From assembly GCF_910592395.1 (NCBI RefSeq), contig NC_088317.1, positions 10,910,001-10,974,000 on the forward strand: a DNA stretch of 64,000 nt. The letters are read 5' to 3'. Of the stretch, positions 63,241-64,000 are shown piece by piece (positions within the stretch are counted from its first letter, which is position 1; the number at the start of each line of letters is the position of its first letter). Below the pieces are notes generated by a model that was given only the letters and a program-made list of their open reading frames with translations, ran no database searches and had not been told where the DNA came from. A program made the translations under genes and the position numbers. Source of the stretch: Lineus longissimus (Eukaryota; Nemertea; Pilidiophora; Heteronemertea; Lineidae).

Positions 63241-63438
63241 AGCTCAATGACACTCAAGTACCCAATTTTCTGCTTAAAAAGTAGTCTGGTAGGCGATATT
63301 ATCACCAGTTCGTTTCAGTGGTAGTCATAAGGTCTTTAGGGACTACTTTCAGAAATTAGTTCTTGAAAATTTGGCCACATTTCTGTGAAAACGATATCGG
63401 AAGTACATGCCATCGCTGTATTTTGAAGTGGAGAATGT
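63241..63438 (-). repeat. Family B HINE-like repeat B2, last piece
   Basis: GAGCTCAATGACACTCAAGT to TATTTTGAAGTGGAGAAT is the reverse complement of B1 at about 36791-37020. The similarity to B1 stops at 63438, so B2 lacks its 5' part. Confidence 0.8.
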
Positions 63439-63643
63439 ATGGCGCGCGTTTACGGTCACTATTAATATAACACTTGTCGTCTTTCGTGATTTGTGTTCAA
63501 CACAAATCATTCTTAATTGATGACAGGTTGGTTATCCGGCGACCAATCAAATGCCCTCTTACATTCTTTCATTACGTATGAGTCACGTGACTTGTCCCGC
63601 GTAAGCGCCAACCGCTGGTCAGATACGACGCGGAGATTTTGAC

Positions 63644-63922
63644 ATGACGAAGTTTTTTGTTGCCTTCTTTGTATTTTTTTCCCTGGCAAACTGCGCTGAA
63701 GGGCCTCCACCGCCTGAGAGATACAATATTCGCAGCTTTTTGGATGTATGCAGAAATGTTGTTCAGGAGGTGGGTAGATACTTGCACCAGGACATGGATA
63801 CAAATCAAGTGACGATTGCGGTGCAACGACTGGAAGGTGGCCGGACAAATTTATTTCGTGCGGCACACGAGTGGCCGCAAATCGGAGAACTAGCGGATAA
63901 TATTATCAGTGCAGTGCCCTAG
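63644..63922 (+). CDS. Small possibly secreted protein (92 aa), unknown
   Basis: ATG at 63644 begins a hydrophobic stretch (MTKFFVAFFVFFSLANCA) resembling a signal peptide with cleavage after NCA. A hydrophilic region follows (RNVVQEVGRYLHQDMDTNQV, FRAAHEWPQIGELADNII) to a stop at 63922. The upstream 200 bp have GACCAATCAAAT (CCAAT-like) and GTCACGTGAC (E-box). No family is recognised. It could be a host gene or part of an unidentified transposon, because a perfect G/C hairpin follows closely. Confidence 0.45.
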   Translation: MTKFFVAFFVFFSLANCAEGPPPPERYNIRSFLDVCRNVVQEVGRYLHQDMDTNQVTIAVQRLEGGRTNLFRAAHEWPQIGELADNIISAVP

Positions 63923-63943
63923 TAAGCGCGCAGCGCGTTTAGG

Positions 63944-63962
63944 TTGGGGGGAAACCCCCCAA
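63944..63962. repeat. Perfect G6/C6 hairpin TTGGGGGGAAACCCCCCAA
   Basis: A 19-base palindrome with an 8-bp stem and AAA loop lies 22 bp after the small ORF's stop. A second C run and the GC-rich word GCGCGCAGCGCG (63926) are close by. Similar runs occur at transposon ends, but no partner is visible in the window. Confidence 0.7.
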
Positions 63963-64000
63963 ACCCCCTGGTTGGGACCCTGCTATAGTTCCTTCCGCCA

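Overview
This is eukaryotic nuclear DNA: genes are split by GT-AG introns and buried in transposable elements. The frequent TAGGCCTA-type words, the P2X7-ballast and THAP genes, and the tandem-cored (ACG)n repeats suggest a marine invertebrate, perhaps a deuterostome or lophotrochozoan. The species cannot be fixed from the sequence. No structural RNA gene or CRISPR array was seen.

The only confidently recognised host gene is TPP2 (tripeptidyl-peptidase II) on the minus strand. Its start codon is at 52930, and ten coding exons run leftward to 10680. Together they encode about 562 residues covering the whole subtilisin-like domain; the 3' half of the gene lies left of the window. All exon phases join cleanly. 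The catalytic Asp, His, Asn and Ser fall at residues 43, 264, 362 and 449. Everything from 1 to 52930 is therefore TPP2 exon or intron; intron 1 alone is 24 kb.

Left to right, the introns hold: a broken DIRS-type tyrosine-recombinase retrotransposon (about 1.7-7.1 kb, minus); palindromic repeats near 1.0-1.4 and 10.0-10.2 kb; a MITE with a 6-bp target duplication (13586-14246); and a 7.1-kb DNA transposon (16164-23242) with two convergent spliced genes. One of these is a THAP-domain transposase-like gene and the other a small protein with a P2X7-type cysteine-rich ballast domain. Next come small TTAA-flanked MITEs, an 81-bp minisatellite split by an inserted element, an 8.85-kb element with a dead MULE transposase (38853-47705), and two foldback elements (48.2-49.3 and 51.7-52.6 kb).

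Throughout the window lies one abundant repeat class that resembles HINE/pearl elements (non-autonomous Helentrons). Each has a 5' palindrome, a tandem core of about 300-bp units, an (ACG)n or (ACGG)n tract, and a 3' hairpin ending in TAAAAA. The core units carry nuclear-receptor DR3-like, CTCF-like and, in some copies, YY1-like motifs.

Right of TPP2 (52.9-64 kb) there is a nest: an inverted HINE-like element interrupted by LINE fragments and by a full-length Ty3/Gypsy retrotransposon (54495-61908) with identical 245-bp LTRs and open gag and pol. A short ORF for a possible secreted protein lies at the right edge.
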